Assembly: GCA_021234155.1 (NCBI GenBank)
Contig: JAJEKV010000020.1
Coordinates: 3,211,275-3,275,274, forward strand
Source: Isoetes taiwanensis
Lineage: Eukaryota; Streptophyta; Lycopodiopsida; Isoetales; Isoetaceae
Length of the DNA stretch: 64,000 nucleotides
Direction of reading: 5' to 3'
Position numbers and translations under genes: made by a program. This document shows positions 45,890-59,052 of this stretch, piece after piece; the first letter of the stretch is position 1, and each line of letters starts with the position of its first letter. The notes below the pieces were generated by a model, which was not told where the DNA came from, made no database searches, and worked only from the letters and a program-made list of their open reading frames with translations.

Positions 45890-48800
45890 AAAGCAACTTG
45901 ATGTTTGGTAGAGCAAAGAAGACGACAAAGAGATATCCATTTTGAGCTGCTCTTTGACAAACCACGGTTTGATATCCATATGCTTGATAAGCGGATGCAT
46001 CTTGTAGTCTTTGGCATGAGCAATGGCTCCACTTTGTTATCACATAAATGGTTGCGGGTTTGAGTGGACAACCCAAATCTTCATATAAGTGAACCAACGG
46101 TAGCATCTCTTTATCTTGTTGTAACCAAGGCCTTGAGTTCACCCCGGTAAACTTGATGATCTTTGTTTGTCTTTTGCTTTTAGATCCCCAACTAATAGGA
46201 TTGCCTCCAAGAAAGGAAAACGGATCCGTAATGCATTTTCTTTTCTCAAGATCCGTAGATGCCATATCGAATCCAGGAGAACAACATAAGAGTAGGATGA
46301 TCAACTTTGTATATAGGACTCCTTCACTTTGAGTACCTTTGAGGTAATGGAGAACTTCGTTTTAGTTTGCTTTCCAATGCGGTACTTTAGGATGATGCAT
46401 AAACCTAGTAAGGATCGCAAACAAAGATATACCAAATCTAGCATATACCAAATCTGGCCTAGTGTTGGTAAGATAAAGTAAAGCCCCAATTAGTCGTCTC
46501 AGAAGAGTGGCATCAACATCCAGGATGGTTGGACTCTAGAGTTAGAGTGCAACCTACCTCAAACGGAGTGGATGATGCTTTGCAACCGCCATATGAAACT
46601 TCTCAAGAAGTTCGGTGGTGTACTTCTCTTGAGTGAGATGAATGTTTTGAGCACCTTGCCAAATTTCCATTCCTAAACAATAATGCATTAGGCCCAAATC
46701 TGTTACTTCAAAGTTTTTACGTAAGTGCTTTCTTAGTATGAGAAACAATAGAATCTGCATCCCCGTCATAATCGTGTCATCAACATAGAGAAGGAGCACA
46801 CTAACTTGAGAATCGGTGGACATGAAATAAAGGCTCGAAATCCGCTCTAGATCTCTCGGTAACCAAGACTTAAGAGAAATGCATTGATTTTTACGATTCC
46901 AAAGAAATACGGAGCTTGTGCGAGGCCATACTGGGCTCTTTTTTTCAATTTGCACACGTAAGTTGGATGCTCTTTATCTTTAAAGCCGGTGGTTGAAACA
47001 TGTAAAGTTCCTCTTCTAGATCTCCATTCAAAAGGCGATTTGAAATCCATTTGATAGAGAGGCCGACCTTTTTCTACCGCCAAAGCTATCACCGCTTTAA
47101 GTGTGTCTAACTTGACAACTGGAGCAAACACATCATGATAATCAAACCCTTCTTTTTGATGAACCCTTTTGCAACTAGCCTTGCTTTGTGCTTAGAAAGA
47201 GTACCATCAGCATGGTACTTTGTTTTGAATACCCATTTAGCTCCAATTATATTTTTCCCTGTTGGTTTAGGAACCGGCTCCCATGTACCTTGGTTATGTA
47301 ACATGGATAATTCGTCTTCCATTGCTGCAACCCGGTGTGGCTCTTTCATCGCTTGAACATGATTAGCAATTATCAACTTCGGTGATAAGACCTTGGTCAT
47401 AAGAGCATAGTTACAGGTAACTTTAGAAGAGTCATCTTCCGAGTAGTCAATAGGCTGTAACTTCGGCAATTCTCGCAGATCTTCTAAGCAAGGGAAGATC
47501 GGGAACTATTGCCTCCGCCGTGGTTCGAGGAATGGGCAGCTCAAATGAATGTGAATCGGACTCATACCCTTCACTATCTTCATACGCAATGGGCTCGTGA
47601 TATTCAAGGGGTTCATAGTCCGCATAAGCATCCGCGATCGACTCTATTTATTTGCCGCAATAAACAGTTGGAATATCAGAATCTTGGAAGAGCTTGCAAC
47701 ACTAGGAGTAGCAGCAGTATGTGAAGGGCTTGCAACAATGGAAGGTACAAAGAAGTAGATGAAATGCCACCATTATGAACCATATGAGAAGACCCCCGCG
47801 GGTTACCGGGCTTGAGTGTCATGGTTAATATCAAAAGTGTTGATGATGACTTTGGCATAATCGGTGTTGTTAGGATGGTAAAACTCCTTAGAGTAGACTG
47901 CATCCTCAAGAAAGTGCATGCTTCTAGAGGCAAACACACGCTTGGTAAGCGGGGTCAAAGCATCGCCATCCTTTCATGTTGCTTGGATATCCAATAAAAA
48001 TCACTTTTGTGGTCCCTGTCCTAACTTGCCTGTTTTTTGCAAAAAGAATTCGCGAGGAACAATCCTAGGCAGCCAAAAGCCCTTAGATTAGACACATCCG
48101 GCCGTTCCATACTGAGCCTCAAAAGGTGTCTTAAAGTTGATGGCCTGGGTGGGAGACTGTTACACAAATAAGCCGCAGATTAGAAGCGCCTCAGCCCAAA
48201 GTTACGGAGGTAACTCTTTATATTTGAGCCAAATTCATAAGGGTTCTATTCTTTCGTTCTGCTACTCCATTTTGAGAGTGAGCGTAAGGCACAATCAACT
48301 CTCTATGGATCCCTTTGGACTGAAGATAGGTATGAAATTCATTAGAGATATACTCCTTCGCATTATCAGACCGAAGAGCTTTAATAGTGGTAGATAATTC
48401 ATTTTCAATTTGCAGACTAAAGGTTTTGAAGATAGCAAGAGCTTGAGACTTGAATTTGATTGGAAAAACCCATGTATATCTACTAAAATCATCCACTATG
48501 ACAAGGAAATACCTGTTACCAACCAGTGATTCGAGAGGGAGATGACATATGTCTGTATGCAGCAATTCCAACAGTTGTTGGGCTCAAAACTCAGCTTGTG
48601 ATGGATAAGATGCTTGTACTTGCTTTCCAAGACTACATGCAGCACATTTCAAGTCCTTGGTAGTAAGTGTAGGCATGCCTTGAACCATATTCAATTTTGA
48701 GGCTGAAACTAGAGCTGGAAGATGAATATGTCCGAATCTTGCATGCCATAATGATTCCTGTGTTCTTGGAACAAGCAAGAACAACGACAAGTGATGATTC

Positions 48801-49520
48801 ACATGATACTCCTTTTTGTTGTGAAGTAGAATCCAAAATATACAAGCCTTCCTCGTTTAAATGACCATTGGCTATAGGGCCCAAAAGTTGAAGAGCAACA
48901 AAATCCAAAGGATTTTTATGAAGAATGTGAACATACCCACCCAAGAATAGCACTGCCCATCTTTCGATCAAACTCACTTACACTAAGTAAGTTCACAAGT
49001 AATCCAGGCACTAGAATGACGTCTTTAATTTTGAGAGAAAGACAATGTTTGGTAGGAATAGATACATCACCTTTTGCGATGGAGATTTAGTAATATTTCC
49101 ATTGGCCATTTTACCTTTGTTTTGTCATAACGAATGAAGAGTCGGAAATCATTCGATTGGCCTCGCCAAATGCTTGGTGGCCGCCCGGAATCAACAAGCC
49201 AAGTTCGTGGCTGTAAATCTCTCGCGGCGACATTGAGGAACTGTAATTCTGCCTCCTCCAAATCAACATGGGAAACATGTGCATTTCTTTGTGACTTTTC
49301 GAAATAGTTGAATCTGCACCTTTTGGTTTGGCCTCCTTGTGTTTTAAAAAATTCGCCATATCTTTTTAGAAGCTTTTCGCAATCACACTTAACATGACCC
49401 TTCTTACCACAAGTAAAAGCAACCGAAGGGTTGCTTAGATCCAGATTTGGAGCGACTTTTTGCTTCCTCAATGACCTCATGGGAAGGGAAAGAAGAAGTA
49501 GATCCGGATGCAACAACTAA
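45890..49520 (-). pseudogene. Copia pol region (protease, integrase, RT, RNase H), broken
   Basis: In order on the minus strand: a protease site WLVDSG (about 49200); a GAG-pre-integrase HHCC region, WHARFGHIH with CAACSLGK (48760-48610); an integrase core with HTDICH, SDNAKEY and NGVAERKNRT (48570-48220), giving the D,D,E triad; an RT start, GTWEPVPKPTGKNIIGAKWV (about 47330-47220); YVDD (about 46780); and RNase H pieces ending near 45890 (LGGNPISWGSK). Several frameshifts and stops separate the ORFs. The missing continuity shows a non-autonomous element in spite of its young LTRs. Confidence 0.9.
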
Positions 49521-50152
49521 AGGAGTAACAGGGAGGTGAAGAAAGCCTAGTTCTAGAATAGAAACTAGCTTCCATTTGATCATATCTTTTATGACCTTGT
49601 TCAGCATCTACAAGTTTTAGTTGAAGTTGATTGAAAGAGATAGTGATCTTATCTTGGAGCTTGTAATAATCAGAGACACTTTGATACTCATGAGGCGGAG
49701 ACCTTTGGCGATCTTGGATGAGAGACAAATCTGATACAAGTACCACTGCGACAAAGCAATTTTTCCTTCAATGCTTTCAATTGTTGAAGATAATCTCGCA
49801 TATTAGTGCAAGTTTCCAACCTGAGATTATCCATTTGGCTTTGAATACCAAGTTGCTGACCTTCACCTGCCTGAATGCAATTCTTATGTAAAAAATCAAA
49901 TGCTGGTGTAAAAGTTGTATACCCTTGAATATCTCTCTAAAAATCTGGACAAATACATGCTTTGAGATGATTCAAAGCCATGAAATCCTTTTCCAAATCA
50001 TCAGGTGAAGTAGGGTTCCATTTGGGTTGAAAAACAGCTCTCAAACCTTTCAAATTAAGATTGGTCTCAAAGTCATCTCGCCATGTGAAATAATTGTCAA
50101 GATCTAACACAGGGTGAATAAAATATTTCCAAGGATTGGCATCTGTAGCCAT
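49390..50152 (-). pseudogene. Copia gag region
   Basis: The minus strand opens with a 71-codon ORF starting MATDANPWKYFIHPVLDLDN, the usual type of copia gag start. It continues in broken frames to a zinc-knuckle region, FTCGKKGHVKCDC. The first Cys of CCHC is out of frame or lost. Nucleocapsid function is therefore doubtful. Confidence 0.75.
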
Positions 50153-50515
50153 TTGTGGTGAAAAGAATGCAGATCCAAACAGTTTTAGTTGAACAGAGCA
50201 AAGAAGGAGGCACAGATTGAGGGATCAAAGAATTGTCATCGGATGTTCTTCACGGAGTTTTGACCAAACGTCAAAAAAAGGAGAGAATCCGGCAAGCTAA
50301 AAATATTTTAGGTGACGTGGATGACATCCAGCCCTAAATTTTGCCCTAAAAGTTGACGAAACTTTATTTCAGCCAACGATTTCAACCAACGATTCAAATT
50401 CGAATTTGAATCGATTCGAATTCTTCCTGATCAGACCCGAAAAAGGAAAAGTCGTTCTAATCCCACCTGCTAGGATTTGGCACTCAATTCCTCCTTGCAT
50501 TAAGCTCTGATACCA

Positions 50516-50715
50516 TGAAGATATGACTGAATATGAATAGGATGAAGACTCTACAAGGATAGAATGAGATAGACGATCTAGCTAGTCTAGTGAGTGAACT
50601 CTGAATGAAAAACAATGAAGCGTGACTATGGCTTTATAGGAGAGCCATGTCAGCAACGCCTAGGTGGCATGCCTAGTCATCTATGAATAGTGACACATGA
50701 CGTGTCTTGCTAACA
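50516..50715 (-). repeat. Copia 5' LTR
   Basis: 200 bp. In coding orientation it is TGTTAGCAAGACACG...CATATCTTCA with canonical TG..CA ends. The primer-binding site adjoins it at about 50504-50515. Confidence 0.93.
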
Positions 50716-50720
50716 ATCTG

Positions 50721-51179
50721 TTAGTTTTTTTGTGTTTTGTCTTGCACAGGTTTGCTTTCTATATTGCGTGGCCACAAACAAGGTGTTCCCACTAGGGGCT
50801 GCCCTAGAAATAGAATGGTGTATATGAATATTGAAGCTGGATAGGTGATTGGCGACTCTATCTAAAAATTGCTTTTGGCATTAAGATATTAATCATATGG
50901 ATGCACATGCAATGTCCAATAACCATACAAACCAACATGTTTGAAAGCACTCAAAACCAAAAGATTAAAAGCCATGTGTAGTTAATTTCAAGAGCCCATT
51001 AGATCAGTAGGAACTATTGTCATAAATTTGAATTGGAGTTATTTTTTTTAACGTCAGAAATAAAAACTCATCCATATAACACCTAGAGAAATAAATGCAG
51101 TTCTCAATCGAGCTCATACCCAAGAAAATGCAAAAATAAGTAAACGTCCTATATACAATTAACAAGTCACAACAACATT
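50721..51179. other. RF1 downstream flank after the copia insertion
   Basis: No gene. This is host sequence that resumes after the second ATCTG. AT-rich, with small poly-T-associated pieces near 51040. Confidence 0.5.
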
Positions 51180-51260
51180 TTTTTTTTTTGGAGAACGACA
51201 AACTTTATTGAAACTCCAAGCCAAAAGCAAAATACAAATGCAGAGGCGGGAATAAAGTAT
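51180..51260 (-). mobile_element. Poly(A)-tailed retroposon 3' end, minus strand
   Basis: On the minus strand '..ttcaataaagtttgtcgttctcc' is followed by A10. It is related to the tail at 6522-6610. No body was identified. Confidence 0.5.
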
Positions 51261-51441
51261 ATTTGCAGAATGCACCTACCAAGTAAGATTTGAATGCTTC
51301 GTACTATATGGAAATTTCACCAGCACCTTGCATTTAAGGACTTCCAAACAAACTATCTTTTTTATCTTACCACAATAAGGGAAGATAAAATAAGATTTGT
51401 TTAACGTCCAAAATGAAAACATCATCAATACTTTACATTTA

Positions 51442-52505
51442 AGAATAGAATAGAATAGAATAGATTTTTTAGCGTCCACGGAGACCGATTGGCCTATGGG
51501 ACCCAAACAAAAAAGAGAGTAGCAAGCGTATTACTGACAGGATTAAAAAACCCCTGCCCCGAAGGGTTTTCGAGGGAAAAACCTTAGCAGTAATAAGTAT
51601 GCCGGCATATTTGCACAATTGTATAGGATACAGTTCAATACCGCCCCGGAGGACATAACCGAGTCCGGTAAGGCCCATAACCTCACGGAGGTATGACCCC
51701 AACAAACCCATCGACGGGCGAAGTCAATAACCGATGCAACGGCTGGCCAGGCACTAGTAATCGAACATATCGCTCTCGGATATGGGCAAACGCTGGGCAG
51801 ATCTGGAGGGCATGATATTCATCCTCAATGGCGCTCGGGTGGTGGCAACCGCAAAGTCTTTGCTCTCGTGCTTCGAGCCCAACGTCCCCGTTTCAATCGC
51901 GAGGCTTATGTGCACCCGTCTGCGAATGGAAGCTATAAGTCCGCCGCTTCTTCATGGGCAAACTGTGTACAAGTATCTTGGGTGTGGGCCTCGTGAGTCT
52001 AGGATTGACTTGCTGCTGATAGTGTACCAGCTTAACGTGCGTCAGAGCATCTGCATCCCAGAGCTTGCGAAGGAAAGTAGTATCTAGGTACAACTTAAGT
52101 GTCTTGTGATCTTTCTTTGTCCTTACATGTACGCATCTGTTTGCCTGTACACCCCAGCGTGAGAATCACTGAGCTTGCTTGTCCTTCCAGCAGGATTTCA
52201 GGCGTTGGGGACCCATCGCCATGGCCAAAGCAAGGTTGGGCAAACGTGTATCAGCCATAGAAACCACCTTCTGGAAGTAAATGATATGGCGTTCCAATGC
52301 AGCCCATTGAGGGGGTAGAAAGCCTGTCTCCTGGAGTAGGATCTGGTATGGAACTATGGACTTCACCCCAAGGGCTCGTGCCAAGAAGGCCTTCTGCACC
52401 TGCTCGAGGTCATTCCAGGTGTTGAGAGATATCACCGGACCCCACACTTCTGCCCCATACAAAAGGACAGGCTCGACCAAGGCCCAAAACAAGTGTGACT
52501 GGTGG
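51442..52505 (-). mobile_element. LINE, 3' part (split by LTR element)
   Basis: Minus-strand ORF2 C-terminal sequence: LVEPVLLYGAEVWGPVISLN and VQKAFLARALGVKS (52490-52350), then the Cys/His-type end IEDEYHALQICPAFAHIRERY (about 51850-51790). It ends with 'gtcccataggccaatcggtctccgtggacgctaaaa' and a (TATTC)n tail at 51463-51442. It continues upstream at 62167 across the inserted LTR element, as shown by the GGTGG duplication. Frameshifts show that it is inactive. Confidence 0.85.
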
Positions 52506-54053
52506 TGTGACGTTCCACATATTTATACGCATATTTAAGTATAAATACATGACATGTCACTATGAATAATTATTCATAAGCTAAGGTTAGCTATGTTAAT
52601 AATTAAATTATAAAGGTGGAAACCTAACCCAAAACCCTAATTCGAATTTAGGGCTTATCCTAATATTAAAAAGGGCTAAAATACCAAATTAGTTAATTAG
52701 TGACATGCCACCTGGCTCAAATCGATTGGGCAAGGCAGGGTTTCCATTTTTGGACACCCAAATTAGGGCTTTTGTGCCCCAATTCGAATTAGGAGCAATT
52801 GGAGATGGAGGAGGAGAAGAAGCGCCATGCGCCTTCCGATTAGTCGAGACGAGCGCCCAAGACCGGTTTTGACGGTTAGTCAAGAGGTTACCTTGTTAAT
52901 TTATAGCATAGCCTCTGCAGGGTGTGTCTCTCTGCTTTCTCCTGTGGGTTTACCTATTAGGCTAACCCTTGATTGATATGGTGAGTATTCTCATCTCTAG
53001 TCTCTCAGATGTGCTTTGGTTGATGGTTTAGTAGTTCTTTGCTTAGTTAGCACTACGGAGATGGGGATTACGGGGTAGAGACCTCGAGCCCATGTATTGT
53101 AGTATGCTCCTAGATAGAGCCCTATATTATTCCCATTAGTTGCGGCCTGTGCACAAGAGCCCACCGAGTCGTGGATGCTATGGAATTGCTTAGCACCAGA
53201 GAAGGGACGCAGTGGTGAAGTGGGGGTGGGGTCTTGCACGAACATACAAGGCTCCTGGGACTCCTACAGTGGGCTAGGCCTGATAGCCAGTCACATAGAG
53301 GGCCGGGTATGGGTCTGACACTCCCTGGGTGCAGAGGTGTGACCCGTATGGGGCACCCTGTACTTTGTGTAGATTTAGGGGAGTAAGTCGGCACGGATGC
53401 GGGGTCAGCCGATGCGCACGTATTCTCTAGCTCACCCATGGAACCATTGCGGATCTTTGGAAGGGGACGCTTCCCCGACCTGCCTCATCGGACAGGTCTT
53501 CATGAAACCTGGAGTAGGCTCGAAGGGTGATACCTTGAGTCTGCGTCTCCGGAAGGCTATAGTGATGCCATAGCATGATTCGACTCATCTGCAAAGTGTG
53601 CACAGGAGGGGTGGATGGAGTGGACAACCCTAGCCACTGTTCTATGCCAGCCAACGCCAGGTTATACCTCTGTCTGTTGATCTCTTAAGACCGAGCCGTC
53701 AGTCCATCCTCACAGGAGTCTGAACCAGGGTAGAACCTGGGGTTTGGGGTGTTTTCCTTAGGATTAGATGCATATTCTTTGCCGTTAGTACTTGGATGGA
53801 TGTGCCACCCTTCGTGGTGGTTATTTATATATGATTTATGATGTGTGCTAACATGTATTCACGCTTCCACAACTTAGGAGTCCCATTGAAGGTGTGGGTC
53901 GAATGACACCTCCGTGTCCTTCACCCGGGCATCTCTCTACGGATGGTCCGAGTTAGACGGAGGGCCCTGCTCATGGTGAGCTGATTGCCATGGGAGGGGG
54001 AAATCCCTGTATGTATACGTCCGGAGCGCCGTATATATTCAGGGAGCGTCACA
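52506..54053 (+). repeat. LARD 5' LTR, 1548 bp
   Basis: Compared with the 3' LTR it lacks 15 bp near 52580 (between 'aatta' repeats) and has about 80 bp near 53930-54012 that the 3' LTR has lost. The body otherwise aligns with scattered differences, for example around 52810-52930 and 53400-53700. Confidence 0.93.
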
Positions 54054-54068
54054 GTGGTATCAGAGCCA
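54054..54068 (+). promoter_or_regulatory. LARD primer-binding site
   Basis: 'gtggtatcagagcca' directly follows the 5' LTR and is complementary to the 3' end of plant initiator Met tRNA. Confidence 0.9.
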
Positions 54069-54401
54069 TGATTCTGGTTGACCGGAATCATAGCACTGAC
54101 CAAATTTCTAACCCGCTAGTTCGGTAGTTAAGTGGGAGTTCAAGCTAGTTGGACTGCCTAACTTCTCGGTGATTTAGTCTTGTGCTAGGTTGATGTGAAA
54201 AAAATTGTGAGATTTAGGAAGTTTAGGGCGATTTTGGAGGGAAAAAGGTGTGACTGGAGGACCCAGGTTTAGATGGGCCATAACTTTTTGCAGGTAGCTC
54301 GGATGAAGGCGAAAATGATTCCAACGGATCGGGCACATCCCAAATACCCTAGGGGGCACGTTTCACGAGGTTAAAATGGCGACCCCAAGGCGAAAAGTCA
54401 A

Positions 54402-54467
54402 AAGGGGCGCTGCTAGCGGATAGGGTGTTTCTTTTCGAAACTTATTAGCGTATAACGCTAACAGCGC
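54402..54467. repeat. Inverted repeat in LARD leader
   Basis: 'ggggcgctgctagcg' and 'cgctaacagcgcccc' form 15-base arms with one mismatch around a 35-base loop that itself contains 'tttcgaaa'. It lies about 350 bp after the primer-binding site, where packaging-type RNA structures could be expected; that role is only a guess. Confidence 0.7.
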
Positions 54468-54489
54468 CCCATACGGTCACGCGTATAAA

Positions 54490-54565
54490 AATACGCGTAC
54501 TTTAAAAAGAAAAAAAGAAAAAAAGAAAAAAAGAAAAAAAGAAAAAAAGGAAAAAAGAAAAAAGT
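54490..54565. repeat. (GAAAAAAA)n A-rich tract
   Basis: About eight units of 'aaaaaaag' on the plus strand in the LARD interior. Confidence 0.95.
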
Positions 54566-54574
54566 TTTTCTCTT

Positions 54575-54805
54575 TCTGCCCGCGTTTTGAACCCGTGACC
54601 TCCTACTTCCAACCCAACACTCTTTCCATTCTGCTAACTCTCTTTATGTAGTATATGTATATATGTTCTATTCTTTTGTTATACAATCTAATGTTCTGTT
54701 TTGTCTAGTTAGCAGTTCTTTTAAGAAAAAGGTACATCATGGGATTGAACCCCTGACCTTCTGCACCCAAGCCAACACCTTTACCAATAAGCCAACTTCT
54801 TTCTT
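54575..54805 (-). repeat. Two tRNA-like (SINE head) sequences inside LARD
   Basis: On the minus strand 'agttagcagaatggaaagag' ... 'ggaggtcacgggttcaaaacg' (54640-54575) and 'gttggcttattggtaaaggt' ... 'gaaggtcaggggttcaatccc' (54803-54740) have the spacing and B-box wording of pol III promoters. They may be decayed tRNA-derived SINEs or tRNA pseudogenes. Confidence 0.5.
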
Positions 54806-54809
54806 GAAG

Positions 54810-57800
54810 GGATATAACCCTTTTTCTATTATAGTACATCTACTTCATATTTAAATTAGAGGCGTGCCTTTGGTAAACCCACGAAGTGGAGGCAGCAACT
54901 CCGCCGGAGCAAGCTCTCTCGCCATAGCCGCCGGAGTAAGCACTCTTGCCATAGCCACGGGCGTCGACCTCTCTCTGCCATAGGCAACCGGATAACTGTT
55001 AACCATATATAAAGCTAGTATCCCCTAGGAATAAACCGACCAAATGACACGACGTAATCTAGCAAGTCCGGCCAACTTGTTATGATAACATCAACTCACT
55101 TGGTGGGACTAATTCCGGAATTTAATTAACGACGGGACAACTCTGTAGAATAGCAGCATGTGTTATATCCGATCTCTTTTCACCCAACCAACTAGGGTCT
55201 GCCATGCAGCACCCCTTCAGACCATGGATAGCTTTAATCCTACCACCCCTCACTACTTCTTCTCAATGGTCGTGTTCTTTTTATGGACCATTTTCCCAGA
55301 CCACGGTACAAACTCTGTAATACGTAGTGAGTGCTTGTGTTAGAACCCCCACAATAATGTGCAACACTTTGTGCCAAACTTCACCATCTATATGGATGTG
55401 ATTAATTGTCTGTGTCACACGCCTGTCAAAGTGATAGCATACCCTCTTTTGGAGTTGTTCTCCCGTACATTCCAATGCCACCCAACCATTGTTGATTACT
55501 CACCTCCTTCTAGGGTACCTAGATAAGGTCCGAGCAAAATGTTTCCAACCATTATTTTAATACCTAAACGTCTTTAGGTTCTGCAAATGAACTTACATAT
55601 TCCCAGGGATTATATGAATATCCCAAAGGACAGTACCACCCAAAGACCTCTCAAGCTAGGTCTCCTCTATTCAGAGATCTTGTGTTCAAGTCTCTGGGGG
55701 TCTGTCATATGTCCTCATGGACGCTGCCAATATGGCATGACATACAAATGCTATCTACCTATCTATCTATTTATTAAAAAGATCCTTGGTGAATTCAATT
55801 CACCATCTTGTCTTAGGACATGAAAGTCCTCTTCCCTAATTATAAGCCATGCACCAAATCTTTACATAAGCTTTTCAGCTCCCTCCCCTTCCTCAATACG
55901 GTTTCTACGTCTATGGCCGACTTTCAATCGTCCGGCCTTTATGCCTAGCACAACGTATCCAATTCACCCTTTTGTTGTGAACTTTATTCAGTAGAGTCAC
56001 CAATTCAATTACTCCTTTACATATCCGTTAACCGTCTTGTAGCTTTTAAGCCGCTATTATATGCTCCTTCTGTTGTCAACCCACCTATCATTGGGGGTTA
56101 TGATTCAACGTTGTCCTACATCCTAGAAATGTTAGTCATTACATTTCTCTGTCGTGATGCTATAACGTTGTTCTGGCATTCCAAATAACTTGACAGCCTC
56201 ATTTAAGCCATAGTCATGACCTAAGAGCGGGTGAGCCTTTGTAAGTTACCTGGAGTCATCAAGGTGCTTGCCTTGTATTTTGTGAGCCTTTTTTACAATT
56301 ACCTACGTTTAATATAACTCGGGCTTGTATGAATGTTCGAGTCCTGTATATGTTAACTTGCACCTCCATGTAACCCATGGCGTCACCTCTGCCTGATCCA
56401 AGTATGGATCATATGGGAAAGCTAGTCTTGGGTGTCTATGCAAGACACATTCGAACATTTAACAGAACCCCACGACCTTAAGCTTTATTCTATTGGCCGT
56501 TGACATTCATTTCAAGTGCCAACTACCACATCATACCCTAGCATGCAACGGATTGACGGTCCTTTGCACTTTTTGAACGTATCTCCAGGCCCTTCATCAG
56601 TAACTTTAGGATACGCTCGTCTTTCTCTCCTTGTGTCGCCACCTACATTACCTCCCCAAGATGTTTATCGTATGTGTACATGGTATGTACATAATAAACA
56701 TATCTCCACATCCCGCAATGCAAGAGCTCTGCTCTAACTTAGCTAAAGTGTAACCTTGGTAGTTCTTTCAAACAAAACCCATTGCCTATGTAACTTTATG
56801 TGGCTCCGCCACCTATTTCCCAAATCGACAGGGGCCGACTCTATGTTGGACTTGTATATGCTGCCTATATTTTGATAGGGTCCCTAGTTATTTCAACCAT
56901 TCCTTTAGTGCCTTATAGTAACTTTAACCCCGTACATAACCTATGATTTCCCCCACGAGATTATGCCATAATTTCGAGGGCTATTACCTCACATGCTGAG
57001 CTTTTCTAAAGGCTTCTTTCGCTAAGGATCCTTTGTATCCTCACTATCGACTATGCTTAGTCACAATTAACCTATTTTTCTTAAGTTATCAGGTGGACTC
57101 CAGTTTTTGATCAGTTTCAAATGTTGTCGTCTTTGGCTCCCTCATAATGAGATGGAGGCATTAAAAATCTCTCGGTCTCTTAATAGGGAAACCCAATGTT
57201 TCAATCTTCGTTAGTAACCGCCATGTAATTGTCCGATTCCCTACCCTCTTACGAGTTCCAAAGTCATAATCTCTAAGGGTCTATGCCTCAAGGCAACGGA
57301 TCCTCCACCTTCTACTGCAGTATCTAGAATTGCTTTCCGCAAGTAGGGTAACTCTTACGATATATGGACTACTGATCGATTTCATCTCACCCCTTCTGAT
57401 CTATACACCTCGTCTTGATTTTTATCGGGACTTGGAATTCCTATGTATTGTCACTTCTCGATTACCCCTAAAGGTATAATCCAAAAAGTCATCGTACTCC
57501 TTCTTTTCTTCCATTAGGGAGACGCGATATTTTACACATCTTTTTATTCCCAAAACCGCATAGATGCTCTCAGCTTATAATGCTGAAGTAATTCATGGGT
57601 ATCTAGAACCTTTGGGTAGGTAAGCTCTCATTATCGGTTATTCCAACACTGTTCCAACCATCCTCGGGATGTTTTTGAATGTAACATCACCGTATATGCT
57701 AGGCTTACTCTAGCTATTTTTCCCTATTTCAAACTCTTCTCATATCCCTTAGTATGACGTATCTACGATAGTCAACTCTAACTATTGGGATAGCTTGAAT

Positions 57801-58993
57801 GCTTATTTCTGGTAAAGCATACCTATCGTATATAAGCATATCATTATGCTTATTCCTTAGACCTTTGTCAAGTAATACTTCACTCGCCTTGTACCTATAT
57901 TCCACCATCTAGCAATATGATATACATCTGAATATCACAATTGACATCACTATAGTATTTGATACTACTAAATCCTTCCTACATCCAGGACCGCTACGTT
58001 GTTATTATATGATATAGTAACATGTGTGCACCAACCCTAAGTCTAGACTCCTATGTAACTTGTTGACATAGGCATCTAGCTATATTCATACTTGCGGCCA
58101 ACTTAATTCCCCAACTTGGTTATCTAGTACCATACACATGTTGTGGTTTCGACACCACTAACCTTACTTTGCCTTCGTCCTCAAGCTCCAGTCATAACTT
58201 CCACAGGGGAAAATGCCAACCTAAGTTCCTTGTGGACATGTTTCATCTCTAGTATAAGAACTCTTATCTTCATTACTTTCGTATTCATATGGAATGTGAA
58301 CTAAAAGTTCTAATATGTATCCTATCTTCTTTTAGTTATGTTTTATTATTAAATGGTCCTTGTACACATATACCAACGCGGAGTTACTCCTCGGAATACA
58401 CACACGATACCAAGTCCAGAACACATCCTCCTTGGTGAGATGTTCATTGTGCGCCTACCTTGTTCATACTCCAGACTTTGGTACATTCAACGTGTCATTC
58501 CAAACTCTCTATATTGAAACGTTGTTTACAACAACTTTCAAGCACCTCTTGTCTCCCACTTGTCGTGTGGGTACATTACTTGCCTTCCTAATGTATCATT
58601 AGTTGAAGGTCAACTTCCCTTCATAATCTAGCTTCACCAAAGATCCAACATACCTTGCCGCTTTTCGATGGTTACGCTGTTCCTACCAATTGTCGTCTTC
58701 TCTTGACCTTATGTGGAAACTACGTTCCACACTATTCTCCAGTCTGTTATACGGCATCTCGATGCTCCCAGCAGACATAACATGTGTCCATTTCCTTAAT
58801 TTATACCATGCATAATGATCATGCATTTCACCAACGTCATTAAGCATATCCACGAGGCTACGTGGTCTTCTTAGTCGTCTATACTCTTGCATCTTTCATG
58901 CCTCAGGAACACAATGTATATGTAATTTTATATGGATCGATATCCTCATACACCATGACCTTCAAGGTCCCATGGGGGGGTGATTTAATATAT

Positions 58994-59052
<59 letters not shown>

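Larger units (their letters stand above)
45495..50715 (-). mobile_element. Ty1/copia LTR retrotransposon, 5.2 kb
   Basis: Two nearly identical ~200-bp LTRs (45495-45696 and 50516-50715) bound the element. The 5-bp target duplication ATCTG is at 45490-45494 and 50716-50720. Read on the minus strand, the 5' LTR ends ..ATATCTTCA and is followed by the primer-binding site TGGTATCAGAGC (initiator Met tRNA), and a purine tract AAGGGGGA precedes the 3' LTR. The coding order gag, protease, integrase, reverse transcriptase, RNase H is that of copia elements. Reading frames are broken by stops and shifts, so it is not autonomous. The few LTR differences (a 2-bp indel and about 3-4 substitutions) point to a recent insertion. 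Confidence 0.95.
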
